Positions 42,868 through 54,946 of a stretch of 64,000 bases of DNA are shown one piece after another. The notes beneath the pieces were generated by a model that saw only the letters and a program-made list of their open reading frames with translations, searched no databases and was not told the DNA's origin. This DNA is from Diplodia intermedia (taxonomy: Eukaryota; Ascomycota; Dothideomycetes; Botryosphaeriales; Botryosphaeriaceae): positions 124,001 to 188,000 of the forward strand of contig JAKEKT010000048.1 in the NCBI GenBank assembly GCA_021495925.1, given 5' to 3'. The position numbers and the translations under genes are program-made. Every line of letters starts with the position of its first letter. Position 1 is the first letter of the stretch.

Positions 42868-45641
42868 TTATCGGCTCCGATCGAACTCATCGCCCCCAAA
42901 TCTCTCTGCGGTTCGCCCTCGTCCGTTGCGGTTGCTCCAGAAGCTACCGGCCCAAGACTGCAGCTCATGCAATCCGTCCCGCGCCCACGACAGGACACCG
43001 CTATCCTCAGCACCATGGTCTCCGCCTTCGAGATCATGTTCTTCCAGACTGTCAATGCTGGAAATGCTGATTGGGCGTGAAGCAGAAGGAGAATCGTTCC
43101 GTGTCTGCGCAGTTTCGTCTTGGAAGTCGTCACCGTCGTCGTCGGACAAGTGGCGCATGCCAAACGCGGGACGTGCCGAACCGCGGAATGGAGGGGGAGA
43201 GCGTGAGCTTGGAGAGGAATACGAGCTTGATGCATGAGGCTGAGATGACGATGCAATGCTGCGGACAACGTCGCCCTTGCAGATCGGGCACGTGCGTCGC
43301 CGCGTCGTCAGCCATGGAGTACTAGCAAGTATCAGCGTTGATCTGCATGGAGAACTGGAGAGCTTGAAACTCACATGCACTCTGCGTGAAATTCGTGACC
43401 GCAAGGAAGACTCATTACCCTGCTCACCCCATCCACGTATTCTTCAAGACATACAACACACTCCTTTTGCCGACCACCATACTTGCGCCGCCATGCTGCG
43501 AGACCCGTCTCAGCCTTTTCCTCTGGACTGGCTGAGCGGCCCAAGCCTTGTGAGGTTACGTCACCTGCGGTCCTACTCCTTGGCCGGTTTCGGGAAGAGT
43601 TGGCGTGAGACGAACTTGATGATTGCAGTAACGGTGTCCGCGGGCTCCCCGCCGCTGGTGTAGCAATAGGGCTAGTAGATGACGAGCTATCACCCGAGTT
43701 TAGGGTCTGGTAAGTACGGACTGGTAGTCTCTCAACAACGGATTTCGGAGCCCGCCAGCGACGGCGGCGAATACGAGATCTTAGAAGGAGAAGAGCGTAC
43801 ACCACCGTCAGAGTGACCAAAGGGCTGACAACAAGTACAAGCAGAGTGTCGAAAAACGGACTGTTTGACATGCTTGTAGGTGTCAAAGTCACCCAAAGAC
43901 CCTCATGCTTGTCAGAATCAGATTGCATTCCAGGGCGACTGCTTTGCACAGCAATTTCCGTGGGTGTTGGCGTGCTCTTCAAACTGGCTTTTGGTTTGAT
44001 AGACGATGCAGGAGACGGATGTGCGAAGGCCTCTGCCTTCGCGTCTGGCTGCTTGTTCCATGGCATATTGCCAAACCATCCGCCATGCTTAGCGTGCTCC
44101 CTTTCCTTTGCTGCCGAATCCTTGCCAGATGAAGCCGATTTGAACTTTGCGTCATCAGAGCTGAGTCCGGCATACTCACCGCTTCCAGGAAGCACATTGC
44201 CACCAGACAATGATGTGGCGCCAGAAGATTGCTTTGCTTTCGATTGCGCACTCGGGCTCTTGTTTGCCAAAGGCTGGGTTTTTGGAGGGAGCAGATCAGG
44301 ATCCCTCCAATCTTGTACTCCAATTACAAAGTCGTCGGAAAATTCAGCGGGTGTGGCCAGAGATGTCGAACTGGATTTCTGCACAGCACCGGTTGCGGTT
44401 CTTGCTCTCGTCGGATCCTCCTCTTCCCAATCCTCCACGAGGATCCAGTCAATATTTCCACTGCTAGGAGGTCTCCTGCTCTCCTCGGTCGCCGATTCTT
44501 TGCGAGAACCAGTACTGAAGATGGCGAGAAGCGAACGGATCCATCCGGCCCTCTCTCGCGGAGCCACATCACCTCGGACTTCTCCATTTGAAGATTGGGC
44601 ACCCTTGATTAAGTCTTTGGATGTTGCACGCCCGACGGTCTGTTTGGAAGCTGGCGAAGTGGAGGTGAACGTTGGGCCGCCGGCAGGTCCTTTCGAGGGT
44701 TTGCTTGCCTTCCCAAGAGCAAGCTTGAGAGAGTCCTCAGTGGGCAGGTTCTCGATGAGCCCTCCCGAGGGCACAAGAGAAGATAGAAGGTGAGCGGTAG
44801 TATGGGAAGTGAATAAAGCGGGTATGGTAACGTTGGAAGTATCGCCTCGTGCATACATGGTGACCAAGGGCCCGCCACGAATATCATCGCCTACGATGAC
44901 GGCAACTCCACCTCTCCGCTGGGCCCATTTGACCTTCTCCAGAAAGCCGCAGCCGCCACGGCGAAGTAAAACGACCCTGCCGGCGATCTCAGCGCTCTCC
45001 TGCAGTGACTGGATGTCTGCATGGTCGCTGGTTTCGGAGGCAGCCTTGCCCCACGATGGAGCGTTGGGGTTGTGGGGCTGAACATGGTGGAAATGGTCGT
45101 CGGTGCCGTCATCGTTGAGCGGCTTTGATCCAGACTTGGGAGCGGCATCAGACCGCGATTTTGCACCCAAGAGTCCGCGTCGGGAGCGACCAGGCTTGGC
45201 GACGTCTGCATCGTTAGCAGTTCTCGAGGCCTTCTCGAAATGTGAAGCAGAGGCTAGCCTGCCGCGCCTCTCATCCCAACCCGGCACGTCGCTGCAGCCA
45301 AGCTCTCCATCGACGCCGGCAGCGAGACCTCCATGGGTCAAGGTGTCCCCACCGAATCCGCTGCCAGTCCACAGCTGGCCACTGAGGCCCTTTGACGGCA
45401 GCGGGGGGCCAAACGCAGCAGGTCTGGCGAGGAAGAAAGTGGAGTTGTCGTCGGTCAGGCTGATGATGGCCGAGGGCGGGAATAAGGCGGGGGCGGAGAG
45501 GGAGAAGAGCGCGCTAAGCTTGCTCTTCTTGTGTGAGCTCGAGGAAACGTGGGCGTCGCGGGCGGGTATGGCGATGTAGAGCAGGAGGGTGACGGCAAGG
45601 ACGCACGAGGACAGCGACAGCAGGAGGCGAAGAGGGCGCAT
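42868..45641 (-). CDS. PA-TM-RING type E3 ubiquitin ligase
   Basis: Two exons (45641-43375, 43321-42868), 906 aa. The splice falls inside the RING, and joining the exons restores it. Order: a signal anchor (LRLLLSLSSCVLAVTLLLYI, about 4-25); a protease-associated domain near 227-300 (VVLLRRGGCGFLEKVKWAQRRGG with IPALFTSHTTAHLL); a long disordered Ser/Lys-rich lumenal part; a transmembrane helix near 594-617 (LLVLVVSPLVTLTVVYALLL); and a cytosolic RING-H2 near 730-775 (CVVCLEEYVDGV, LPCGHEFH, CPICK). This architecture belongs to membrane ubiquitin ligases of the secretory and vacuolar/endosomal system. The tail after the RING is Ser/Asp-rich. Confidence 0.9.
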
Positions 45642-46796
45642 TTGGGGCGGGTGGTTGAGGCGACAGGCGAGGCGCCCGCCGCAGCGATATGGAAGACCGC
45701 TGGGAGGAAGCTGGAGCTTAGGGTCGAGTGAGCATCTGGGGAATCTCAGGTGTTATGGAGGCGGAGAAAGGGCCGAGCGGCTCGTCAATCGGAGCAGGGC
45801 CGAGGCGGGGCGTCGTGGTGGGCGACGGGGATCAGGACGAGAAGGACCGAGCAGATGGCAGGCTGTCGGCGTGGACAGCAGCAGGCGGCGACAGCAACAG
45901 CGAGGGCGCGACGAGAAGAGGCAGCGCAGGGGTTCGCACGCTGGCGTCGCGGATGCAGGCTGGAGTCAGGCATCGCGCACCGCCGCAGCTGAGCCCACGG
46001 CGACGCTGCATGCGACACAGCGCTGCACATGACTGCGCGAATAAGCGCCGCGCCACAGCTAAAATGCCGCTCGTTGCGCATTCTCATGGCATCATCGCGC
46101 GCATGCTTGCAGCCGCGGAGCCTGGGGCACACGGCGCCTGGAGCTGATCGCCCGCGCCCGTGAACAGTCGGGGCCACAGCGGATGACAAAGAATTGAGCC
46201 CACCCGCCTGCCTCACAGAGACATTGCACCATGCTTATGCATGTAGCGGAACCTTAACATCTGGGACAAATTTCTGCATTCAAGGTTCGCATCTACACCC
46301 GGATACTGGACTCAGTTAACCATGTATTGTAGGAAGAGTATGTAGCGTCCTCGGTGGAGTTCCGAGGGCTCAATTCTTCCATGCGTCACCTGCTGTGGGG
46401 CCGGGGCCGCATCCGTTGCGCCTGCCCCGCCTGGCCTGGCCCTTCAGGTCCACGCCCAACAACACCATCGCGACAGCCCACGGCAGCGACAACTCCACCA
46501 AGTACCTGCCATGCACAACGCCCGCCATGGCGCCTTCCTCGTAGCTCCCGCGCCGCGTAGATGTAACAATTCAGCTGTTCGCCGCCATGCTGCTCTCTCT
46601 CCTCAACACCCTTGTGCCATTGCTACCTGTTGTGAATCACGTACGCACCCCTTCCACCCTCTTCTTTCAGCCCTGTGAATCCTCATATCTCCGTCCGCCG
46701 CCGCTCGCGTCTGTTGCCTGAGACCAACGGACGACTCTCTGGTCTTTCAACTCCTATTTAGCTCTCCGGCCCCTGTGCGCACAGGAACTCGCCGCC
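45642..46796. other. Divergent intergenic between RING and aquaporin genes
   Basis: About 1.15 kb. It contains a full-length foldback element (46171-46402). The rest is GC-rich promoter-like DNA without a recognised gene. Confidence 0.5.
46171..46402. repeat. Palindromic foldback element (best terminal repeats)
   Basis: Terminal inverted repeats are clear: left GGGCCACAGCGGATGACAAA continuing to GAATTGAGCCC; right GGGCTCAATTCTT continuing to CACCTGCTGTGGGGCC. The interior is a diverged hairpin (CATCTGGGACAAATTTCTGC; GCATCTACACCCGGATACTG). Length about 232 bp. No coding capacity, consistent with a MITE-like non-autonomous element. Element 'consensus' used for the other copies comes from this one and from 41345-41563. 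Confidence 0.75.
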
Positions 46797-48045
46797 ATGA
46801 ATATCAACAGACCTGCCGACAACCCCATCGTGCTGCCTGGCATGAGGGCCAAGACCAGCGAACGTCCTCCGCCTCGCCGTGTCCATGGTCTCGGCTGGCT
46901 GCCGACTAAGCTGCGCAACCACATAATTGCCATGCTTGGCGAGTTTGTCGGCACCTTTCTATTCCTGTTCTTCGCCTTCGCAGCTACTCAAGTCGCCAAC
47001 GCTGCCGCTGCCGGCGCTGCAATCAACAACAGCTCTGTCAACCAGTATCCGAACGTGGCCGTCCTCCTCTACATAAGCTTGGCCTTTGGCTTTTCGCTCG
47101 CCGTCAATGTCTGGGTCTTCTTCCGTATCTCAGGCGGCCTCTTCAACCCTGCCGTAAGTGCTGTCTCCATGCTCCACCATCTAGTCCTAATACTTCACAA
47201 AGGTCACCCTGGGGCTGTGCCTGATCGGAGCTGTCGGATGGGTCAGGGGCGCCCTGGTCATGTGCGCCCAGATGGTTGGCGCCGTTGCTGCTGCAGGCGT
47301 CGTCTCGTGCCTGTTCCCAGGGCCGCTCAGAGTTCGCACCACGCTTGGCTCCAACACCTCGGTCGTGCGTGGCCTATTCATTGAGATGTTCCTCACCGCC
47401 CTGCTCATCTTCACCATCTTTATGCTGGCTGCCGAGAAGCACAAAGGCACATTCCTTGCCCCCGTCGGCATAGGCCTGAGCCTTTTCGTCGCAGAGCTCG
47501 CAGGTACGTGCCGCGCCCTATGCCTACAGCTTGCATTGCTTACTACTTCAGGTGTCTTCTTCACTGGCGGAAGTCTCAATCCCGCCCGCTCGTTTGGCCC
47601 TGATGTCATTCTCCACACTTTCAATGGCTACCACTGGATCTACTGGGTGGGTCCAGCATTGGGCGCGCTCCTAGCTGTCGCTCTCTACCGTCTCATCAAA
47701 GCACTCGAGTACGAGACTGCCAATCCTGGAGCCGACTTCAGCAAACCTGATGCCGAAGTATTCTACCCTGACGAGGATCCCACTGCACGCCGAGGCCACC
47801 CTTCTCCTGGCTACGACGGAACTGCTGATGCTCACGTTGCGCCGCCAGCCACAGGATCTACAATTGTGCCGAGGTCATCTTCTCCAAGCTACCATGTGCA
47901 CCGCTCTCGCCTTCAGTCAACTGCAGGGCAGACGGCCTCTGTGTATTCAACTAGCCCTGACCGTCGATCTGATCGTTTACTGGGCGGGGAGACCTACAAC
48001 AAGGCCCCTGATGCCGAGGAAGGGGCTCTCGGCCTACCGCATTGA
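46797..48045 (+). CDS. Aquaporin (MIP family channel)
   Basis: Three exons (46797-47153, 47203-47503, 47552-48045), 383 aa. Six membrane helices with both half-helix signatures: GGLFNPAVTL (first NPA, spanning the first splice) and GGSLNPARSFGP (second NPA followed by the selectivity-filter arginine). HWIYWVGP after helix 5 has the aromatic pair typical of water-selective aquaporins rather than glycerol facilitators. Cytoplasmic N terminus about 45 aa and a long Ser/Pro-rich C-terminal tail of about 90 aa, a likely regulatory region. Membrane location (plasma membrane or vacuole) cannot be told. Confidence 0.93.
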
Positions 48046-48865
48046 CTCGATTCCAGCAAAGTTGCAGTAAGGTTCGCATGAAGGCGAGCGAGGGCGTTCA
48101 TTTCTTCTCAATTTGGTGACTGGGCGAGCTGAACATGCGAGGGACCTTGACCGCGTCACTGGTTGGTTCCATCGCCATTGATTTAATAGAGCCTGCATCT
48201 GGCGTGAGGTTGTCTTGTGACCATTCATAGGTTACAACGGCAATGCGAAGAACTTGGGAGCAAGAGGCTATTTGTAATAAACACAGCGACTTATTTTTGC
48301 CCGGAACTAATTCCTTGTACCATTGTTGTCTTGTACGAATGCCTCGCCTGCATAATTGAAGCGAATTCCTATCCTGTGCAATCCTGGACCGGATCTGAGG
48401 ATCTGAGTATTCACCATGTGAAGTAAGTGTGAAGCGGAGACTCGAGCCGTTACTTTCGAAAGATCTTGATCGGCCGCATTCGTCAAACACGGATGGCTGC
48501 TTTTGCTTGAAGTCTCACCGCAGGAATGTCGTGCATATGATGATGGTTCAGAAGCAGGTACGAAACTCGTCTAGATGCGAAATGATGTGTTGCATCTCAA
48601 GCGAGAGGGGACCCCATAGCTACTGGAGCACAGGCTGATATCCCTGGGACGAGCACCTTGCTTGCCGCTTGAAATGGTACAGCCAGGTGTGCCAGGCAGT
48701 GTGGCAGCTTGCCGAGTGGCTGAGGGAAGAATGACGTAGCTCACGCCTCATGGAACGTCACCTCAAAACCCGCGGCAGGTGAGGTGCTGCTCGCCGCATC
48801 TACATTGCAGCACCACCTTGAAACTCCAGACGATTCCGAAGTATTAGCGACTGCTCAACCCAAAG
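48046..48865. other. Intergenic without recognised gene
   Basis: About 820 bp between two same-strand genes. No repeat or RNA gene recognised. Confidence 0.4.
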
Positions 48866-49790
48866 ATGTCGGCCAAAGTCAAAGAGGTCGCCAGGGAAGA
48901 GGCCGAGCGCGTGCGGTCGCTGGCTTCCCAGGCCGTGAGCTCAGGAACCTATACCTACCCTCTCAGAGGCTTCCTCTACTTTCTCTCCCACCGCAGCCTC
49001 TGGAAGCCGATGCAGTCTAAGCTCGCTCCGGTCATCAGCACTGGCGTAGGCGTCACCACCTTCATGTTTGTCTTTACCTACCTGCCCCAGGCAGCTATCC
49101 TCACCATCTTCAACGGCCCGCTGGCTGCCTTGACGACCGTCTTGCTCGTCCTCAGCGAGAGCTCCACCATATCGAATCTACTCAGCCGCACCTTCTTCAT
49201 TGACGACGCCCTTATCGATACCTTCGATGGAGTGAGCTGCCCCGCTCTTTCGTTTCTGCGCCGTGCTAACGTTCGCAGACTCTGGTCTCGCGCGGAATGA
49301 CCTCTCTCGTCTCCGAAGGTCGTCAAATCAAGCCTGGATCCGACCCTATTGGCAAGCTGGGCAAACTCATGAAGAAGCCTTTCGCCCGATTCTCTCCCGA
49401 TGCCATCATCCGTTACATTATCTACCTGCCCCTCAACCTCATCCCTGTTGTCGGAACCGTCATGTTCATCATTCTCCGAGGCCGCAAGGCGGGTCCAGCC
49501 GCACATGCTCGGTATTTCCAACTCAAAGGCATGAAATCCCACCAGAAGGAGGACTTCATCGAGCAGAGGAAAGCTGCCTATACGAGGTATGATTCAGCCA
49601 CCAAACTATACTGCTTTTCTCACCATAATATAGCTTCGGGGTTCCCGCTGTTCTACTGGAGTTGATTCCCGTTGCTGGGCTGTTCTTCTCCTTCACCAAC
49701 ACCGTTGGTGCCGCTCTTTGGGCAGCGGATATGGAGCAAAACAACACTACAGCCCCGAACCTCAGGGAGCAAGCGGCCAAGGCGGAATGA
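48866..49790 (+). CDS. EI24/RRT8-type multi-pass membrane protein
   Basis: Three exons (48866-49231, 49279-49586, 49634-49790), 276 aa. An N-terminal basic amphipathic helix (SAKVKEVAREEAERVRSLA) precedes four or so hydrophobic segments (GVGVTTFMFVFTYLPQAAIL, LAALTTVLLVLSESS, IIYLPLNLIPVVGTVMFIIL, VLLELIPVAGLFFSF). The two PV-G hairpins (LIPVVGT, LIPVAGL) are typical of the fungal RRT8/LDS family related to EI24 and associated with lipid droplets or spore wall in yeast. Function here is not established. Confidence 0.75.
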
Positions 49791-50341
49791 AGATCCGACA
49801 GTCCCTCTTCACCAGCATCGAGTTCAGCACAGGCAGCAGTCATGTGATACCCAATGAATAGCTAGTCTTCTCCTTGAGTTATGCGCAATTCTCGATGGAA
49901 AAATGGGGCAATGGGCGGCCAACATGCAACGATAGTTTGGCTTAAAGAGTCAAAATGCACTTTTTTGTTAAGAAATCAACTGTCCGTGCATATGCAGTGT
50001 GAAATTATACCATGTCCGGAGCTCACAGTGTTTGAACGACTTTAGGCAACTCTGTTTGTGGACGAAATCAGGGTTATTGTGCGCTATGGTTTCGGTTATT
50101 CGCAATATTCGCCAAAACTGTTGACAGAAGGCCAGCTCGTGCATTCTTTCAGGCAATAGCGACTGACAAGTGAAAGTAGCATGGTGTGGTCTCATGGGAT
50201 CGCGTTCTGTATGGGCACAGGCGCGGGTATAGAGAAAGGGCAGGTATATACATACAGCCAATGCCATGTCCCAAAGTACTGTACAATCTGCCCCGCAAAG
50301 TGCGCCTTGGAAATGTGCTCAAGTTGTGCAATGTAGGCGTT
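49791..50341. other. Convergent intergenic
   Basis: About 550 bp between two 3' ends. Nothing recognised. Confidence 0.4.
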
Positions 50342-50887
50342 TAAGCCTCCCGGTCGATGATTTCCTGCTGAACGCGAGTGTAGCGCGGCAAGATGACGGG
50401 CTGTCTGCGGGCACGGGCAAAGGCCTCGGCGACCTGGCGTTCGCTGTCGGTGCGGATGGTGGTGCCGATAGACATGAAGAAGCTGAAGCGGGTCAGTAGA
50501 GAAGGAGCAAGGCGGAGATCGCGACGTACCCAAAGGTCGCTGCAGAGCCCAGCATGTACTGGCCGAGCGTCCTCAGCATGCCATTGGGGCCCGGGCCAAA
50601 TCTGATGATGTTCGTTGCTCCTGCAATGTGTCAGACGAAGCTACTAGAAGCATCTTGCGCAAAGGTAGCGGCGCACCGAAGATGAAGCCGATGATGAGGC
50701 CAACGGCTGGGACGGGGGTCAGCGCTCGTGCTGCGGAGGAGAGATGTGCGCTACGTACAACCGCCCATCATGGCACCCATTTTAACTGCGATGCGTCAGT
50801 AGAGAGCTTTTGAGGGCGCAGAGCTAGCGACGCACGCTTGTCGAAGGTCGAGGGACCGGACATGCCGCCACCCACAGGAACAGGCAT
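50342..50887 (-). CDS. MGR2: Mitochondrial TIM23 subunit Mgr2 (ROMO1 family), with apparent frameshift near its end
   Basis: Five small exons (50887-50836, 50785-50759, 50706-50677, 50620-50530, 50482 to the end). The translated part MSGPSTFDKLKMGAMMGGS, GLIIGFIFGATN, GPGPNGMLRTLGQYMLGSAA and FGFFMSIGTTIRTDS is unmistakable Mgr2/ROMO1: two glycine-zipper membrane helices that gate lateral release from the TIM23 translocase. After ARARRQ (codon at 50403-50401) the frame needs one extra base near 50399 to read on into the natural-looking end VILPRYTRVQQEIIDREA and the TAA at 50344-50342. Without it the frame runs into an unrelated tail of over 80 codons. A sequencing or assembly error is the likeliest cause; a real frameshift would leave the conserved part intact. 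Confidence 0.85.
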
Positions 50888-51817
50888 GATGGTGGTGTCG
50901 AGACGGAGGACTGGGCTAGCAAAGGCAGAGGCAGGTCGCGGCCGGACAACACTTGAAAGCGGCAGGGTGCGCAAGCAGTCTTCAGAGCACAGCGCAGGGT
51001 GGAGGGACCTATGAAGCTCACACCATTTGCCGCCACCCACCGCCCGCTCGGCTGTTGCCCAGTGCCCGGCGCAGAAAAAGCAACATCAGCCGCCGGGCTG
51101 CGCGATTCAGGCAATGAGTCACGTGATCTTCCCAGCCTGGCGACCCGCCTCTACGGCGCAAGGAATGCTGCGCAGTGCGAGGCATGCTGTATGCGGGCGC
51201 GGGTTGTCCACGTAGCAGTGATGTACGGGCGCTGGCACGCAGGGCCGGCTGTGTTTGGGCTCACGCGCAGCGTGCCACTTGGGTGCGAATCTATGATCAG
51301 CGGCGCTGTCGCAGCGCTGTGCTTAGCGAGCGCCTCCGCCGGCCGACCTGACACTCGCGCAGACAAGGAGCCGACTTCACTGCCTCTCTCGACAACTTCC
51401 CGTCCTGAGCCCTATCACCATCACTCTCTGCGCGAGTCGCCCGCTTCACCCCCTCCGCCCGCGCCCCGAACCCCGTCGTCTGCCATCCAGCGTCCTCTCA
51501 CCACGCCAGCCCTCGAGAGCGACGCCGCCCTGAAGCCGCCCGGGGTCGCACGTTGCCTGCACACGGGCCAGCACACGACAGACCTCACTTTGCGACTCGA
51601 CCCTAAGCGTCAAAGACGAGTCTCCCCGAGCCCGACCGGTTCATGACCACGTCCGTCGCTCGAGCCGTTGCACGCCTCCCCAAGCTGCCCTGAGGCTCTC
51701 GCCCACAGCCGTGGACGCGCCCGACCGCCAATTGCCTGCGCGCCCCGTAGCGAAAGACAAGCGCTGGAAGGCGACCCTCTTTGAGCACGCTCCATATCCT
51801 CCCTGCCCGTCGGACCC
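50888..51817. other. Divergent intergenic upstream of MGR2 and the FHA gene
   Basis: About 930 bp, GC- and pyrimidine-rich near 51380-51600. Probably two promoters. No gene recognised. Confidence 0.4.
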
Positions 51818-54119
51818 ATGACGGCTGTCGCTCCTCCCTTGAATTTCCAGCCGAACGCCAGAACGGGATGGAGCGCTCCTAATGCCGCCAACGCCGGCCT
51901 GAACTCTATGAGCGCAGACGACGTCTCCAGAATGTTTATGCCCCAGCGCAAGAGCGCCCAGCGATCAAACTCCTCGTCCTCCATCTCCTCCACCTCGTCT
52001 ACCTCGACCATTGCATCGTCGCCCGCCCAAACCAACGGCATTCCGCAACCTCAGCCCCAGGACCCGAACGCCTGGGGCTCGCGCAAGAAGCCTGCCCGCG
52101 GGTTATGGCCCTCGTCCAAAGCTGAACCTATCGCCGGGATCTCTACCGCTCGCCCGCAGTCCGTCGCTTCCACATCGTCCGGTCCCTCGGCTGCCTCTGC
52201 AATCTCTGCCCTTCACACGCCCTCCTCCATGCTACCCTCTCAGCACGGCCAAGCCGCGCAGGCGCAGCAGAACGGCGCCCCTCGCGCCCAGAGCCAGAAT
52301 GAGCCGCCTGCAATCCTTCATCTCGTTCCGCTCAACGGTACTTTCGAGCGCAAAACCATAACCGTGCCCTACTTTCCCGAGGTCCTTCGCATTGGTCGTC
52401 AGACGAATAACAAGACAATTCCCACGCCGCTCAATGGCTACTTCGACTCCAAGGTGCTTTCAAGGCAACACGCCGAGATATGGGCTGATCGCTCTGGCAA
52501 GATATGGATCCGTGACGTCAAGTCGTCTAACGGCACTTTTGTCAACGGCACTCGCCTCTCTCCGGAGAACCGCGACTCGGAGGCGCACGAACTTCGTGAA
52601 CAAGATATGCTTGAGCTTGGCATTGACATTGTCAGCGAAGATCAAAAGACTATCGTTCACCACAAGGTTGCTGCCAAGGTCGAGCATGCAGGTATCTACC
52701 CCAACAACAATGTCCTGGACCTCAACTTTGGTGATCTTGATCCCTCGGTCAACGGAAATATGCTCGCTTCACCGCTCGGCCAAGGCGTCGGCCAGGGTAG
52801 GGGTCGTACTGGCAGCCAAGGCTCCATGGCGAGCAACGGACGCCTGGGCTCGGTGCCTCAGAACGTCCCTGGCAACAACATGGCCGGGATGCCACAGCAG
52901 CGTCACACCAATTTCTGGTTGCAACCTGTTACCATGGAACAGATTGTCAAGAAGCTGAACGTAAGTTGATCCAATATATAGCGCGCTGGCTTTACTAACA
53001 AGATTGCAGTCTGAAATGAAGCAAGCTAGACAACAATCTCAAGATCTACAACGGACTGGACAGTATATCGAATCTCTGTTAGCGAGCGATCCGAAAAAAG
53101 AGCAGAACAAGTCGTCCCCCATGACGAAACAATCACCACTGAAGGGCGACATCAAGGCACGCTTCTCAGACCCTCCCGCTCCACCGCCATCGCAGCCTCT
53201 TCCCGAAAAACCAGATGCAGCTCAACTATCCTTGCGCCGCGCGGAGACCGAGAAGCCGAAACTGCCCGTGGGTGTCAACGCCACCAAAGGTGATTCTTTC
53301 CAAATCACAACTTTGGTCGAGGCTTTGAACAATGCCAAGAAAGACTTCGAGATGCAAAGTGCAAGATTAAAGGAAGTGGAAGACCTGCTGGTCCAGGAAC
53401 GTCTTGCACGAGAAAGCGCCGAAGAGCGTGCGCAGCGACTAGAGCTGGAAAGAAAGAAGGATGTGGCTGGCAACGTTGTCGAGACGTATACCAATGGAGT
53501 TAATGACATTGCAGCGGAAGAGGCGTCTGCTGCCACGGACGACTCTGTCAGCGCAAAAACGATAACTACCGAGCCACCACAAACCTCGGAACCCGGTGCT
53601 TCTACTGCCCAGCTTCAACAACACATCGAATCGATGGTTGCGGAAATGGATCGCATGCGGCAAGAGATGGAAACATACAAACAACGCGCCGAGAAAGCAG
53701 AATCCGAAAGTGCTAGAGATCGTCAAACGCTTGCAGAAATGATTGAGAGTATTCGCGAACAAGAGACGGAGCGCGCGGCGAAGATGTCTCAAGGAAGCAA
53801 ATCCGAGAACAACCAAGGTCAAGATACGACAGTCGATTTTGATGGAGCGCAGGATCGAATTGCCCAAGACGGAGATACCAAAGACTCGTCACCCAGGTCT
53901 ACCTCGATTGCACGAGAGATCATCCAAAACGGCCGGCTGCTCCAAAGCGAACAGGGCGCAGTGTCCAAGGAAAACGGGCCACATGCCCTTGTCACCAAAT
54001 CACAAGGAGGTGAACAGCTTGCGCATGTCGGCCCCTATGCATCGATGGTGGGCGTCGTGGTCCTCGGTCTGAGTATCATGGCGTATATCAACGGATGGCA
54101 AAAGCCGCTGGAGAGGTGA
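51818..54119 (+). CDS. FHA-coiled coil-tail-anchor protein (SLMAP/Far10, HAM-4/PRO45-like)
   Basis: Two exons (51818-52960, 53010-54119), 750 aa. A Ser/Pro/Gln-rich N terminus is followed by an FHA domain near 170-275 with the phosphopeptide-binding marks RIGRQT, LSRQHAEIW and KSSNGTFVNGTRL. Two coiled coils follow near 475-525 and 580-635 (LQQHIESMVAEMDRMRQEME), and one hydrophobic helix at about 722-741 near the C terminus (YASMVGVVVLGLSIMAYI), a tail anchor. This order is that of SLMAP and its fungal counterparts in the STRIPAK complex, which sits on the ER/nuclear envelope and controls hyphal fusion and development. The orthology is inferred from architecture. Confidence 0.88.
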
Positions 54120-54946
54120 GAGCCACGGAGTGGCCCGCCGTTCTCCGGCCGCATACAATCGTACCAGCGCAACTGGCAGCGACGCATGCAGTGGTGGAAG
54201 CACCGCGATGTGCTGCGTGCGAACGCGCTGTTCGAGGCATTGGATAGTCCTGGGCTGAAAAATCGCCCTCGCCCACCGTACAAAAGTCGGGCAGACTGGA
54301 TTTTCGGCTTGCCTCGATTGAAGCATGGTCGGGGATCGGTCTGGCAGGCGCGATACGATATATTATGGGTTGGAGTACAGAGGAAAAGCACAGCATAACG
54401 ACATTGCTACGACCGACCACCAGGCAACAAGGATTACTGCCATAACCTCTAGTAACTATATACCATTCACTCCTTCTTTTCTGTTTGATTCCCCAGTTTC
54501 AGTTTATCATCCACTCACTGTGCGCCTACTCTCCTATGTTAATTCCAGCCTCCATACTTCCTTCTCTCGCATTGGGCCTTATGGGGCGGGGCTCATGGAG
54601 CATTGGAACATGAAAGCGGAGTGGGCGTCGGCGTCGAGAAATGAGCGGTGTTTTATTACCATTGTTGAACTTCTGAGATTTCTTCTTCCGCTCGGGATTT
54701 AGTTGATTGCCTGCGACGTTTCTTTCTTGGGCTAGTAGTGTAGTTGGCTTCAGGCGCACCGGCAGCTCTTAGCAGCTTCATCCGTGGCTGTTTTCCGTGT
54801 ATCGGTAAACCATCATTGTTCCTCCCGCTTTTCAGGCTTGGACGGGTGTCGTTCCGTCTCCTTCCAATGATACATATTTGACAGGGTCACTTGCTGAGCT
54901 AGCAACAGTTTGCGCATGCCGTGACTGGGAGAACTGGTGCAATGGT
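54120..54946. other. Convergent intergenic without recognised gene
   Basis: About 830 bp between the FHA gene and the NIF3-like gene. Only short non-credible frames. Confidence 0.4.

Noticed and set aside
43813..44793. 326-aa plus-strand frame inside the RING ligase gene
   Set aside because: Antisense shadow of a gene with PA, TM and RING domains; no domain of its own.
50149..50331. Minus-strand frame continuing MGR2 past its natural end
   Set aside because: It is what the unshifted MGR2 frame reads into; unrelated to Mgr2 proteins and best explained by a missing base.
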